From Amycolatopsis sp. A133 (GTDB lineage: Bacteria > Actinomycetota > Actinomycetes > Mycobacteriales > Pseudonocardiaceae): DNA of 64,000 nt. The number at the start of each line of letters is the position of its first letter. The first letter of the stretch is position 1. Shown here one piece after another: positions 17,272 through 25,430 of the stretch. A program made the translations under genes and the position numbers. A model generated the notes under the pieces. It was not told the origin of the DNA. It worked only from the letters and a program-made list of their open reading frames with translations, and ran no database searches. The stretch lies in assembly GCF_031082405.1 (NCBI RefSeq), contig NZ_JAVHJU010000043.1, positions 62,001 to 126,000 on the forward strand, given 5' to 3'.

Positions 17272-18714
17272 CTAATGGGCGCGGTCCGCGCCGCCATCGG
17301 CGTTCACCACAGTTACGGTCTCCGTGGCATGCACCAAGCCGGCGACCGGCCGCGCGGGCGCCCGGGCGCCGCCGAGGTCGAGCCGCCGGAGCAGCGGGCC
17401 GGTCATGGCCGTCGTCACCAGCGTCATCACCACGAACACGACGAACAGGTCCGGGCCGATGATGCCGAGCGACAGTCCCGCGGAGACCACCACCAGTTCG
17501 GTCAGGCCCCGGCAGTTGACCATGACGCCCAGCCCGGCCGATTCCCGCCACGTCAGGCCGGTCAGCCGGCCGACGAGCGTGGTCGTGCCCAGCTTGCTCG
17601 TGACGGCCACGACGATCACGAGCAAGCACACCAGCACGTCCCGGAGGTTCCGCAGGAACCCGACGTGCATGCTGAACCCGATCACCGCGAAGAAGAGCGG
17701 GAGCACGGCGGTGACCCCGCGCCCGACCGTGCGGCCGAGGTCGCGCACCACGCGGTTTCCGCGCGGCAGGATCGCGCCGGCCAGCAACGCCCCGAAGATG
17801 GCGTGGACGCCGATCCAGTCGGTGACGGCGGCGGCGGAGAGCGCCCAGAGCACCAGCACCACGGTCAGGGCGCGCCGCCGGCCGGTGTTCTCCCCGGCGA
17901 TCGCCGAGAGCCGGCGCAGCGCCGGGCGGACGACGAGGAGCGTTCCCGCGGTGAACAGGACGAGCCACCCCACGGTCGGCGCGACCGCAGCCGCCGAGTC
18001 ACCGCGGGCCAGCGCGACGACCACGACCAGCAGGCACCACGAGAGGACGTCGCCCACCCCGGCGGTGGCCAGGCCGAGCGTGCCGATCCGGGTCCGGACC
18101 AGGTCGAGCCCGGCGAGGATCCGCACCAGCACGGGGAAGGCGGTGATGCTCATCGAGGTGCCCACGAAGAGGAGGAAGGGGACGGGCCCGGTCCCCGCCG
18201 GCCGGTACGCCGCGGCCAGGCCGGCGGCGAGCAGCAGCCCGCAGGCGAGCGGGACGGCCACCATGGCCGTCCCGAGTGCGGCCACCCGCCGCCCCGCCCC
18301 GCGCAGCAGGTCCAGCGGGAGGTCGGCGCCGAGGAGGAAGACGAAGCAGACGATCGCCAGCTGCGCGACCAGGCCGAGGTGGGGCACCAGGGCCGTGGGG
18401 AACAGGGCGTGCTGGATTTCCGGCGCCACCTGGCCCAGCAAGGTCGGGCCCAGCGCGATGCCCGCGGCCATCTCGCCGATGACCGGTGGCTGGCGGCACC
18501 GCGTCGCGGCCCAGCCGCCCAGCCGCCCCACCACGATGATCAGGACGACCGCGAGGAGGAACCGCAGGACGAGGGGCCAGCCGCCGTCGCTCAGGTCCGC
18601 CAGCTGCCCGAAGGTCGGAACGGCGTGCAGCAGGCCCACGGACACGGCCGCCAGGACGACGAGGACGGCCACGGCGTCGCGTGCGTGTTCACCGGATCTT
18701 TCGGGTGCTTTCAC
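17272..18714 (-). CDS. Cation:proton antiporter, CPA2/Na_H_Exchanger type
   Basis: The protein has 480 aa with about a dozen hydrophobic segments. The conserved RQPPVIGEMAAGIALGPTLLG opening, the IGFSMHVGFL segment and the NCRGLTELVV segment fit the CPA2 monovalent cation/proton antiporter family. Genes of this type recur in actinomycete glycopeptide and other NRPS clusters, where an export or resistance role is suspected. Here its start overlaps the ABC transporter stop by 4 bp (ATGA), so it is translationally tied to the RiPP export gene. Substrate and direct role in the pathway are unproven. Confidence 0.88.
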   Translation of the reverse strand: MKAPERSGEHARDAVAVLVVLAAVSVGLLHAVPTFGQLADLSDGGWPLVLRFLLAVVLIIVVGRLGGWAATRCRQPPVIGEMAAGIALGPTLLGQVAPEIQHALFPTALVPHLGLVAQLAIVCFVFLLGADLPLDLLRGAGRRVAALGTAMVAVPLACGLLLAAGLAAAYRPAGTGPVPFLLFVGTSMSITAFPVLVRILAGLDLVRTRIGTLGLATAGVGDVLSWCLLVVVVALARGDSAAAVAPTVGWLVLFTAGTLLVVRPALRRLSAIAGENTGRRRALTVVLVLWALSAAAVTDWIGVHAIFGALLAGAILPRGNRVVRDLGRTVGRGVTAVLPLFFAVIGFSMHVGFLRNLRDVLVCLLVIVVAVTSKLGTTTLVGRLTGLTWRESAGLGVMVNCRGLTELVVVSAGLSLGIIGPDLFVVFVVMTLVTTAMTGPLLRRLDLGGARAPARPVAGLVHATETVTVVNADGGADRAH

Positions 18715-20681
18715 GGTTTCGGCTCTCCGGAGACGAAGTCGTGGGGCAGGGCCGGGCCCTTGCTCCGGCCGAACTGGGCGGCTTGGATCTCGTACAGCCC
18801 GCGGAAGCGCCCTTGGGGCAGCTCCAGCAGTTCCTCCGGTGGGCCGGATTCGACGAGCCGGCCGCGGTGGAGCACGTACACCAGGTCCGCGTGCCGGACG
18901 GACGCCATCCGGTGGGTGATGAGGATGACGGTCTGCCCGCCTTCGGCCAGTCCGCGGATCCGGTCGAACACCCGCTGCTCTTCACGGGCGTCGAGCGCGG
19001 CAGTGGGTTCGTCGACGATCAGGACGGGTGCGTCGCGGTAGTGGGCCCGTGCGACACCCACGCGTTGCCACTGGCCGCCGCTGAGCTGGTGGCCGCCCTC
19101 GTACCCCCGGGCCAGCAACGTGGCCCAGCCGCGGGGCAGGCCCTCGATCACCGCCGTGGCGCCCGCGTGGTCGGCGGCGGCACTCAGCCGGCCTTCGTCG
19201 TCGGGAGTGCGGGAGTCACCGATGGCGACGTTGACCCGGGCGGTGAAGGGCCAGCGCTTGAAGTCCTGCGCGACCATGGCGATCCGGCCGAACACCTGCT
19301 GCCGGTCAGCCCGGCAGGTCGGGACGTCGTCCCACCCGACGCTGCCGCGGTCCGGGAGGTAGAGCCCGGCGAGCAGCTTGACCAGGGTGGACTTGCCCGA
19401 GCCGTTTTCCCCGACGAGGGCGGTGATCCGCCCCCTGGGGATGGTGAGCGAGACGTCGTCGATCGCCGGCGGCGCGGCCCGGTCGGTGCCGGGGTAGCGG
19501 AAGGTGACCCGGTCGAACGTGATCCGGCGGGGGTGGGCCGGCACGTCCAGGCCACCGGCCGGGATGGCCTGCTCGGCGGCCCGGACCCGCAACCGCTCGA
19601 GGTCGGCGACGAACAGGCTCTCGTCGTAGAGGCTGGTGACCGCCTGCACCATGCCGCCGAGGCGTCCCGTGCCGGTGCGGATGGCGAGCACCGCGGTTCC
19701 CGCGACGGACACGGCCACGGTGCCGCTCCAGGCCAAGAGGCCCAGCGTGAGGTAGGTGGCGGCGGTGGCGAGCCCGGTCCAGGCGGCGACCCACAGCCCG
19801 GTGCGGGCGTCGAGCCTCGCCAGCCGGGTCTGTTCGGCCTCGGAGGCGGCGGACATGGCGCGGAAGTGCCGGAGCAGGAACGGGCCCACCTGGTGGACCC
19901 GGATCTCCGGGGCGGCCTCGACCGCGGTGAGTTCCGTGCTGAGCACCCGGCCGGCGCGCGTGTGCTGCACCCAGGTGCGGAAACTCTCGTAGCGGCGGCG
20001 CGCGGTCACGAGGGTTCCCCACAGGGGCGGGACGATCATCAGGCTGAGCAACGGCAGCAGCACCGGGTGCAGCACGGTGAGCACACTCCCGGCGGCCGCC
20101 AGGGAGAGCACCGCGGTGATCACCCGCGTGCAGTGCTCGACCATCCGGCGGGCGCCCGTCGCCCCGAACTGGGCGGTGTCGAGCAGCCGGCGGAACCGGT
20201 CGTCCTCGAGCGCGGCCAGTTCCACGCGCGAAGCACAGGCCAGGTACTGCTCGGTGGCGGCTCGTTCGACCTTCGGCTGCAGCCGCCCCGAACCGTAGGT
20301 GGAGACGGCGGTGAGCACCGCGCCCAGCACCGCGGTGACCGCCACCAGCACGAGCGACGGCACGGCCCGGGGCAGCCACCGGGCCGGGTCGCCGCCGGCC
20401 AGCACGGCGGCCAGCGCGGTGTTGACGGCGACCAGACCGACGGCCTGCACAACACCGCGTCCGGCTTCGGCGCCGGCGACCAGCCACACCGCCGCAGCGT
20501 CGGTTTTGCGGGCGAGCCGGACGGTGGTGCGGACGAGGGGCGGCAGCGCCCGGACCACCGGCCACAGGCCGAGCCGGGTCAGGGCGCCGTCCTGGGTGCT
20601 CGTGTCGTTGACGTAGAGGAGGCGACCGCCGAAGAGGAGCTCTTCCGAGGACGAGGTGCCGGACGCCGAGCGGGTCTTCAC
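18711..20681 (-). CDS. ABC transporter, fused permease and ATPase
   Basis: This 656-aa half-transporter has an N-terminal membrane region of about six helices (residues 60-340) and a C-terminal ATPase. The ATPase shows Walker A GENGSGKST, the signature LSGGQ, Walker B VLIVDEPTAALD and the switch histidine in LITHR. No C39 peptidase domain is present, so leader removal must be done elsewhere. Such single-chain exporters often accompany ATP-grasp peptide ligases. It starts 7 bp after the ligase stop and overlaps the antiporter. The likely role is export of the mature peptide and self-protection. Confidence 0.93.
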   Translation of the reverse strand: MKTRSASGTSSSEELLFGGRLLYVNDTSTQDGALTRLGLWPVVRALPPLVRTTVRLARKTDAAAVWLVAGAEAGRGVVQAVGLVAVNTALAAVLAGGDPARWLPRAVPSLVLVAVTAVLGAVLTAVSTYGSGRLQPKVERAATEQYLACASRVELAALEDDRFRRLLDTAQFGATGARRMVEHCTRVITAVLSLAAAGSVLTVLHPVLLPLLSLMIVPPLWGTLVTARRRYESFRTWVQHTRAGRVLSTELTAVEAAPEIRVHQVGPFLLRHFRAMSAASEAEQTRLARLDARTGLWVAAWTGLATAATYLTLGLLAWSGTVAVSVAGTAVLAIRTGTGRLGGMVQAVTSLYDESLFVADLERLRVRAAEQAIPAGGLDVPAHPRRITFDRVTFRYPGTDRAAPPAIDDVSLTIPRGRITALVGENGSGKSTLVKLLAGLYLPDRGSVGWDDVPTCRADRQQVFGRIAMVAQDFKRWPFTARVNVAIGDSRTPDDEGRLSAAADHAGATAVIEGLPRGWATLLARGYEGGHQLSGGQWQRVGVARAHYRDAPVLIVDEPTAALDAREEQRVFDRIRGLAEGGQTVILITHRMASVRHADLVYVLHRGRLVESGPPEELLELPQGRFRGLYEIQAAQFGRSKGPALPHDFVSGEPKP

Positions 20682-20688
20682 GGGGCCG

Positions 20689-21702
20689 TCACGAGTTCCG
20701 CACCATGATGTCGACGAAGGCCTGCATGAGGCGCAGTTCCGGTACCCATTCCTGGACGAACAGCCACTGGCCGTTCGCGTTCACCTCCAGGAAGATGTGC
20801 TCGTCGTCGGGCGTCACGATGAAGTCGAAGGCTCCGAAGCGCAGCCCGAAGTCGTTCACCAGTGCGAGACAGGCCTTCGCCACGGAGTCGGGGAGCTCAC
20901 CGACGGTGGCGTGGGGCAGCGAGTCCTGCCGGCGCCAGTCGTGCCGGGTGAGGTCGTTCTTCTGCGATTCGATCTTGCAGGTGAAGATCTGGTCCTCGAA
21001 GAGCGTGACGCGCAGTTCGTGCTTCTTCTCGACGAGTTCCTGGAACATGCAGGCGCAGTGCCGCACGCTGTCGACGTGCTTCATGTCCTCGTCGGTGAAC
21101 GGCCGGACCAGCGGCATGCCGGGGACGAAGGTTTCGGAGGTGTACTCCTCCTCCACTTCGCCCGGCAGCAGGAACGGTCCCGTCATGGACTTGAAAACCA
21201 TCCTCCCGGAGCACTCGTCGTAGAACTTGCGCACGTCTTCGGGATCGTTGGTGATGATGGTCTTCGGCGAGGTGAGGCCGAGGGCCGCCCCCTTGGTCAT
21301 CTGGATCATCTTGTTGGCGGCTTTGCGGATGTTGTGCGGATCGCTCATCCAGTAGACATCGGGGTTGTCGAGCAGCAGATCCCACAACCCGCGCATGGCG
21401 TATTCGCTCTCCCGCTTGGCGTAGGGCAACTGCACCCGGGTGAGCTCCTTCGACGGGCGGGCCACATAGGGCTTCCGCCACCAGACGGCCTTGATGTCGT
21501 CGAGGTCGATCACCCCGTCCCGCGTGTGCAGCCGGTTGGACCACCGCCCCTGCCGGAAAACCGCGTCGATCCGCGCGGTCAGCGGAACGTCCTCGGGGTA
21601 GAAGAAGACCGGCTCCCGGCCGTTCCGGCGCAGGATTTCGGCCGCGGCGTACGCGGTCGTGTCCCACCTGGATGTGACAATCAGAATCGTGGCGTTGCCC
21701 AT
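20689..21702 (-). CDS. Graspetide-type ATP-grasp peptide ligase
   Basis: This 337-aa ATP-grasp enzyme is of the ribosomal peptide maturase group (MvdC/MvdD-like). The N-terminal domain begins ILIVTSRWDTTAYAAAEILR, the NKMIQMTKGAALGLTSPKT segment leads into the ATP site, and FLEVNANGQWLFVQEW provides the Mg-binding Glu/Asn pair. Relatives phosphorylate Asp/Glu side chains of a precursor and join them to Thr/Ser hydroxyls or Lys amines, making omega-ester or omega-amide macrocycles. The precursor encoded immediately upstream at 21877-22143 is rich in Thr and acidic residues, fitting omega-ester chemistry. The start is ATG 21702. Codon use is like its neighbours. Confidence 0.93.
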   Translation of the reverse strand: MGNATILIVTSRWDTTAYAAAEILRRNGREPVFFYPEDVPLTARIDAVFRQGRWSNRLHTRDGVIDLDDIKAVWWRKPYVARPSKELTRVQLPYAKRESEYAMRGLWDLLLDNPDVYWMSDPHNIRKAANKMIQMTKGAALGLTSPKTIITNDPEDVRKFYDECSGRMVFKSMTGPFLLPGEVEEEYTSETFVPGMPLVRPFTDEDMKHVDSVRHCACMFQELVEKKHELRVTLFEDQIFTCKIESQKNDLTRHDWRRQDSLPHATVGELPDSVAKACLALVNDFGLRFGAFDFIVTPDDEHIFLEVNANGQWLFVQEWVPELRLMQAFVDIMVRNS

Positions 21703-21750
21703 GCCGTCACCTTCGTCTCGTCGAGCTGAACTGCTTCACTGCCGCGTCGG

Positions 21751-21798
21751 CGAACCCGGGGCGGGCCGCCGCTTTCCGCCTGGACCCGCCCCGGTTCG
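21751..21798 (-). terminator. Hairpin between precursor and ligase genes (possible attenuator)
   Basis: The arms 21751-21765 and 21785-21798 are GC-rich and complementary with one bulged base and a 19-nt loop. It sits in the 174-bp gap downstream of the precursor stop. Partial termination here would give more precursor than enzyme, a common arrangement in RiPP operons. Nothing else is seen in 21703-21876. Confidence 0.55.
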
Positions 21799-21876
21799 TC
21801 CGGATCCGATAGTCACGAACACGAGGGAATCAGCGGATGGGCCGGGCCACATCCGCGTGTTCCCCGGACGAGCAGG

Positions 21877-22143
21877 TCACTCGTCGTCCCACCGCCACTC
21901 GGTGTCGCTGTCCGCGTCGGGAATCGTGTTGGTGTTCGACGGACCCGTGTCGGTTTCGGTGTTGGTTTGGGTGGACATGCCGGCCGCCACGAAGGGTTCG
22001 CCCGGCTCCGGGTCCACGAGGTAGTCGACCAGCCGGTCGAGCTGCTGACGGGCTTCCTCGTCGGCCAGGACGTCGAGGGTGCCGCGGATCGGTTCCACTT
22101 CGGTCAGCAGGTGGCCGGCCATGACTTGCGGTGTGAATTGCAT
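21877..22143 (-). CDS. Graspetide-like RiPP precursor peptide
   Basis: The 88-aa peptide has a helical-looking leader (residues 1-55, beginning MQFTPQVMAG) and a strikingly low-complexity C-terminal core from about residue 56. The core holds eight Thr (58, 60, 62, 64, 66, 71, 73, 81), three Ser (57, 69, 79) and nine acidic residues (E63, D65, D76, D78, D80, E82, D86, D87, E88). It also has W83, R84 and W85, but no Lys or Cys. That composition suits omega-ester links made by the adjacent ATP-grasp ligase. It sits between the ligase and the ThiS/YcaO/TfuA genes, so both systems may act on it. AGGAAGAGG precedes the ATG at 22143. No match to a described core is recalled. Confidence 0.82.
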   Translation of the reverse strand: MQFTPQVMAGHLLTEVEPIRGTLDVLADEEARQQLDRLVDYLVDPEPGEPFVAAGMSTQTNTETDTGPSNTNTIPDADSDTEWRWDDE

Positions 22144-22230
22144 TCAAGCCTCTTCCTGTACGTCGGGTTTCGGCGATCGAGTTTTTTCTGTGGTTGCTCG
22201 GCGTTAGGCAGTCCCCCTTCGTCGGGTGCT

Positions 22231-22509
22231 TCAGCCGCCGGCAACGGCGGCCAGGACCATCACCGTGGTGCCGGGCGCAACGGCGGAGTCCGCGGAACCC
22301 AGGTCGCGCACGTCGTCATCGCCGACGTAGACGCGGACGAAAGGCAGGGGCTGCAGGCGGTCGTCGACGATCCGCCCGGTGAGGCGGGGATACTCGTCCT
22401 GCATTTTCTCCAGCACCTGACGCACCGTGCCCGCCGGCACGGAAAAGCGTCGGACACCTCCGGTGAACTGCGCCAAAGAGGAGGAGAGAGAAACACTTAC
22501 GTCACCCAT
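22231..22509 (-). CDS. ThiS/MoaD-like ubiquitin-fold sulfur carrier
   Basis: This 92-aa protein has the beta-grasp pattern of MoaD/ThiS (RRFSVPAGTVRQVLEKMQDEYPRL in the first half) and ends exactly in VAGG, the di-glycine tail that is adenylated and thiocarboxylated in sulfur carriers. It is encoded between the RiPP precursor and YcaO. The natural inference is sulfur donation to YcaO/TfuA for backbone thioamide formation. No E1-like activator (MoeB/ThiF) or rhodanese gene lies in the window, so activation would have to use a protein encoded elsewhere. GAGGTGG lies 4 nt before ATG 22509. Confidence 0.85.
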   Translation of the reverse strand: MGDVSVSLSSSLAQFTGGVRRFSVPAGTVRQVLEKMQDEYPRLTGRIVDDRLQPLPFVRVYVGDDDVRDLGSADSAVAPGTTVMVLAAVAGG

Positions 22510-22560
22510 GGGACCACCTCGGACGGATGCGGAGCCGATGTAACCGGGTATCGGCGCGAT

Positions 22561-23724
22561 TCAGGGAGTATCCAAAGAGGGCATCGCTCTCGGAATGCTG
22601 TTGCCGCCCTTACCGGGATAACCAAGACCGGGGCAGACCACCCGGACCACCGAGAAGAGCTCGGGCCGGGTCGACATGTCGGCCACGATCGGTGCCATCC
22701 CGGTGAGCTTCTCGACCCGCTCGGCGACTTCCCGCAGTTCCGCGTCGAGGTCGTCGTGGGTGGCGCCGTACCCCTCGACCACGTCGGCGAGGGGCTGCCC
22801 GGCGGCCGCGGACAGCAAGGGGTCGGCAACGTGCGGTGGCCGGTAGCCGGACGGCAGGTTGTCGCGGGTGGTGCAGATCCGCGTGAGCCGGGTTTGCACC
22901 GCTTCGGTGATCGCCCGGCTCATGGCCACGGTGACGTCCAGGTGGGCGCCGGAACCCGCCGCGACGAGCGGGTAGAGCGGGGACCAGACGAACGCCACGA
23001 ACACGGGCACCGCCAGTTCGTTGCGGACCATGGCCACCTCGCACTGCGTGCCCGCGTCGGCCAGCCGGTCGAGCAGCGACCGAAGGTGTTCGTCGTCCAC
23101 TGTGGACAAGTCGACCTGAACGCGGGAGTCCGCGCCGGAGTCGTCGAGACCGGCCAACGCGTGGCGTTCGATCACCTCGTAGATCCCGTGGAGGCAGGCC
23201 TCCGCCCAGGAGTTCCCCGACGCCAGCCCGTTGGACGTGGTCTTGAACACGCGAGGTTCCCACAGGCTGCTGTCGACGAACGACAGGCTCAGCAACTGGA
23301 CCGGCAGCGGCACCGGGTCGCCGCCAACCACCCGGCGGGCCTGGGTCCACTCGAGCCGCACGTGGTCGAGGGGCTGCTTCAGCGGCCGGACGTTGAGCGC
23401 CCGGATCGGGTAGGGCAGTTCGAGGTCGCGAGCGGTCGCTTCGAACCGGGGAGGGTCGAAGGTTTCCGCGTGCCACATTTCGATCGACTCCATCACCGCG
23501 GATATCCGGGCCAGGAGCGGGGTGGCCCCCTTGCCCTGGGAAGTGCCGTACGTCTCCGACAGGGGGCGGACGGCGATCATCACGGGGATGCCGATGTGGT
23601 CCAGGTGCGTCACGTCCGCGACCCGGGTGATGCCGAAGGTCCCCAGCTGCGGTTCGATGCGCGACCACGTCGCTTCGGCCGACCGGGCACGATGTGTTCC
23701 GTTCAGCACGACCTTCTTCGTCAT
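22561..23724 (-). CDS. YcaO-family ATP-dependent peptide backbone cyclodehydratase/thioamidase
   Basis: Read from ATG 23724 the protein is 387 aa. YcaO ATP-site elements are visible: GKGATPLLARISAVMESIE, GLASGNSWAEACLHGIYE followed by VIERHA, and the Q-x3-R type segment AVQTRLT. No ocin-ThiF/E1 partner domain is fused. YcaO enzymes phosphorylate a backbone amide oxygen and install azolines or, with TfuA, thioamides. The stop codon of the TfuA gene overlaps this start (ATGA), which makes the TfuA-dependent type likely. The C-terminus is not the PxPxP tail of azoline-forming members. The target is presumably the 88-aa precursor, though a protein target cannot be excluded. Confidence 0.92.
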   Translation of the reverse strand: MTKKVVLNGTHRARSAEATWSRIEPQLGTFGITRVADVTHLDHIGIPVMIAVRPLSETYGTSQGKGATPLLARISAVMESIEMWHAETFDPPRFEATARDLELPYPIRALNVRPLKQPLDHVRLEWTQARRVVGGDPVPLPVQLLSLSFVDSSLWEPRVFKTTSNGLASGNSWAEACLHGIYEVIERHALAGLDDSGADSRVQVDLSTVDDEHLRSLLDRLADAGTQCEVAMVRNELAVPVFVAFVWSPLYPLVAAGSGAHLDVTVAMSRAITEAVQTRLTRICTTRDNLPSGYRPPHVADPLLSAAAGQPLADVVEGYGATHDDLDAELREVAERVEKLTGMAPIVADMSTRPELFSVVRVVCPGLGYPGKGGNSIPRAMPSLDTP

Positions 23725-25031
23725 GCCGGACCCACGCGGGTGTATTTGCGGTCCTTGATGGCTCCGACGACGAACGGCTGGAGGATCCTGATCGCCGTCC
23801 TGACGTTGGGAATGCCTCGGCGGCGGCACTCGCGGACCAGCTTGGCGGGCGGAACCTCCCAGAGGTGGCACAGCAGGACCTTGGCGGCGTCGCCGGAGAG
23901 CACCTCCGGGTCGTCCCCCACGGCGAAGCCGCTCCCCCGGCCGGTGAATTCCCGCAGCTGCCGGAGGTAGCGGGCGACGGTCTCCACGTCCCCCGGTTCC
24001 TCCGTGCTCAGCAGGAGCTCCACCTCGCCCGGATCGCTCAGATCGGGTACCGGGCAGACGAAGTCGAACAGCCAGTCTTCCTTGTGCGTCACCGGCTGCG
24101 GGAACCGCGCCACCCCGATCTGCCGGGACAAGGACTCCGCCAGGTCGCCGACGGCCTCGCCGGCCGGTGCGGGTCGACGGCGCCGGTAGGTCTCGTCCAG
24201 GTAGCGTTCCCAGGCGCGCGGGTAGCCGGAGCTGAAGATCTGCTGGTACGCCAGGCGGTGGCCCAGTGGCGGATCCCCGGTCCGTTCGGCGAAGGAGTTG
24301 CTCCACACCCGCAGGAATACGGTTTTCCAATCGGCTCCTCCGGATCCCGTCACCTGCCCGACGGCACCGTCGGCGACGAGGTGGCGTGCCGCCTCCACGG
24401 CGTCGAGGCAGTCCCGGCGCTTCTGGTCGAAGACGTGCGGGTCGGCGGCCGTCCGCTCCTCATACCAGTCCGCCAGCTCGGCCCGCCCGGCCCGGCGCAG
24501 GATCCGGACGACCCGCGCCTCGGTGCGCAACGGGTAGTACTCGGCGCGAAGCGCGGCGATGACTTCGTCGACGTCTTCGGATCGCAGCACTCCCGCCGCG
24601 CACGCGGCCTGCGCCGCCGCGTAGAGGTTCACGAGGGGAACGCTCAGGCTGGTGTAGGGAGCTGAGTCTTCGTGCGCCACCGCCACCGCGTCATCACCGT
24701 CGAACACGCCGGCGCGGTAGAGCTCGTAGACGGCTCCGGAGCCCCGCATCCCGAAGGCGCTCAGTTCCCGGGCCCGGAGGGCCCCGATGCTCGCCGCACC
24801 GAGCACGGTCACCCCCCGGTCGAGCGCGTACAGGTATTCCTTGTGCCGCAACCCCAGCCGGTGGTGGTAGTAGCCGTCGACGACGACGGCCACGTCCCCG
24901 GAAACCAGGTCGGCGGCGAAGAAGTCCCCGTGGGACGCGGGCGGGTGGACCACCACGTCCGGGAACCGCCGGCGTACCTCAACCGCCGAGCACGTCGGAC
25001 CGACGTAGAGGTGCACCGTCCCCGTGGCCAT
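23721..25031 (-). CDS. TfuA-like protein, YcaO partner
   Basis: The protein is 436 aa. The N-terminal half is a typical TfuA domain: VGPTCSAVEV, HGDFFAADL, VVVDGYYHHRLGLRHKEYLYA and LGAASIGALRARELSAFGM. The C-terminal 230 residues are an extension I do not recognise. TfuA proteins work with YcaO to add sulfur to backbone amides, as in methanogen McrA thioglycine and thioviridamide-type peptides. It is the first gene of the RiPP operon. AAGGGAG lies about 7 nt before ATG 25031. Confidence 0.92.
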   Translation of the reverse strand: MATGTVHLYVGPTCSAVEVRRRFPDVVVHPPASHGDFFAADLVSGDVAVVVDGYYHHRLGLRHKEYLYALDRGVTVLGAASIGALRARELSAFGMRGSGAVYELYRAGVFDGDDAVAVAHEDSAPYTSLSVPLVNLYAAAQAACAAGVLRSEDVDEVIAALRAEYYPLRTEARVVRILRRAGRAELADWYEERTAADPHVFDQKRRDCLDAVEAARHLVADGAVGQVTGSGGADWKTVFLRVWSNSFAERTGDPPLGHRLAYQQIFSSGYPRAWERYLDETYRRRRPAPAGEAVGDLAESLSRQIGVARFPQPVTHKEDWLFDFVCPVPDLSDPGEVELLLSTEEPGDVETVARYLRQLREFTGRGSGFAVGDDPEVLSGDAAKVLLCHLWEVPPAKLVRECRRRGIPNVRTAIRILQPFVVGAIKDRKYTRVGPA

Positions 25032-25430
25032 CGGTCATCTCCCTTCCGGAGCCCGCCGCAGTCCCGGGATTCGTAACCATCCGCAGGGTGAGCGCTTACC
25101 GGAAAGGACACTAGGTGAGTGGGAAAGGACCGCCTTGATCAGGATTGCGCGATCCGCGGCAGATGTTGCGAGCCACGGCCGGCGCCAACGCTCGCCGGAC
25201 CCCGGTGCCGCTGTGCCGCTGTCGCGGCCTTGACGACCTCGCGCGACTCCTCTGTCAGGGCCGCGATCCGGCGCCGAATTGCTTCCGCCCCGGCACGAGC
25301 CCCGCGCTGGTGCCCGGATTGTCTCGCCGGGCGGCCACACCGGTCTACGCAAGTGAGCCGGCCCGGTACGGCCGCGCCGTTGTCGCGGCCGTGAGACCGA
25401 GGAAAGCGAAGCCGAATCAGTGCCGGTCGG
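25032..25430. other. Intergenic region upstream of the RiPP operon
   Basis: These 400 bp separate TfuA from the formate/nitrite channel gene on the same strand. They must carry the RiPP operon promoter, but no confident -35/-10 pair is visible. Short open frames here have no recognisable product. The only clear structure is the hairpin at 25368-25392. Confidence 0.5.
25368..25392 (-). terminator. 9-bp perfect hairpin after the FNT channel gene
   Basis: The arms ACGGCCGCG and CGCGGCCGT are exact complements with a 7-nt loop. It lies about 40 bp downstream of the channel stop at 25431 and insulates the RiPP operon from read-through. Confidence 0.65.

Noticed and set aside
25035..25352. Small minus-strand frame upstream of TfuA as an extra precursor
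   Set aside because: Arg/Pro-rich, no leader-like sequence or ribosome site; probably random.
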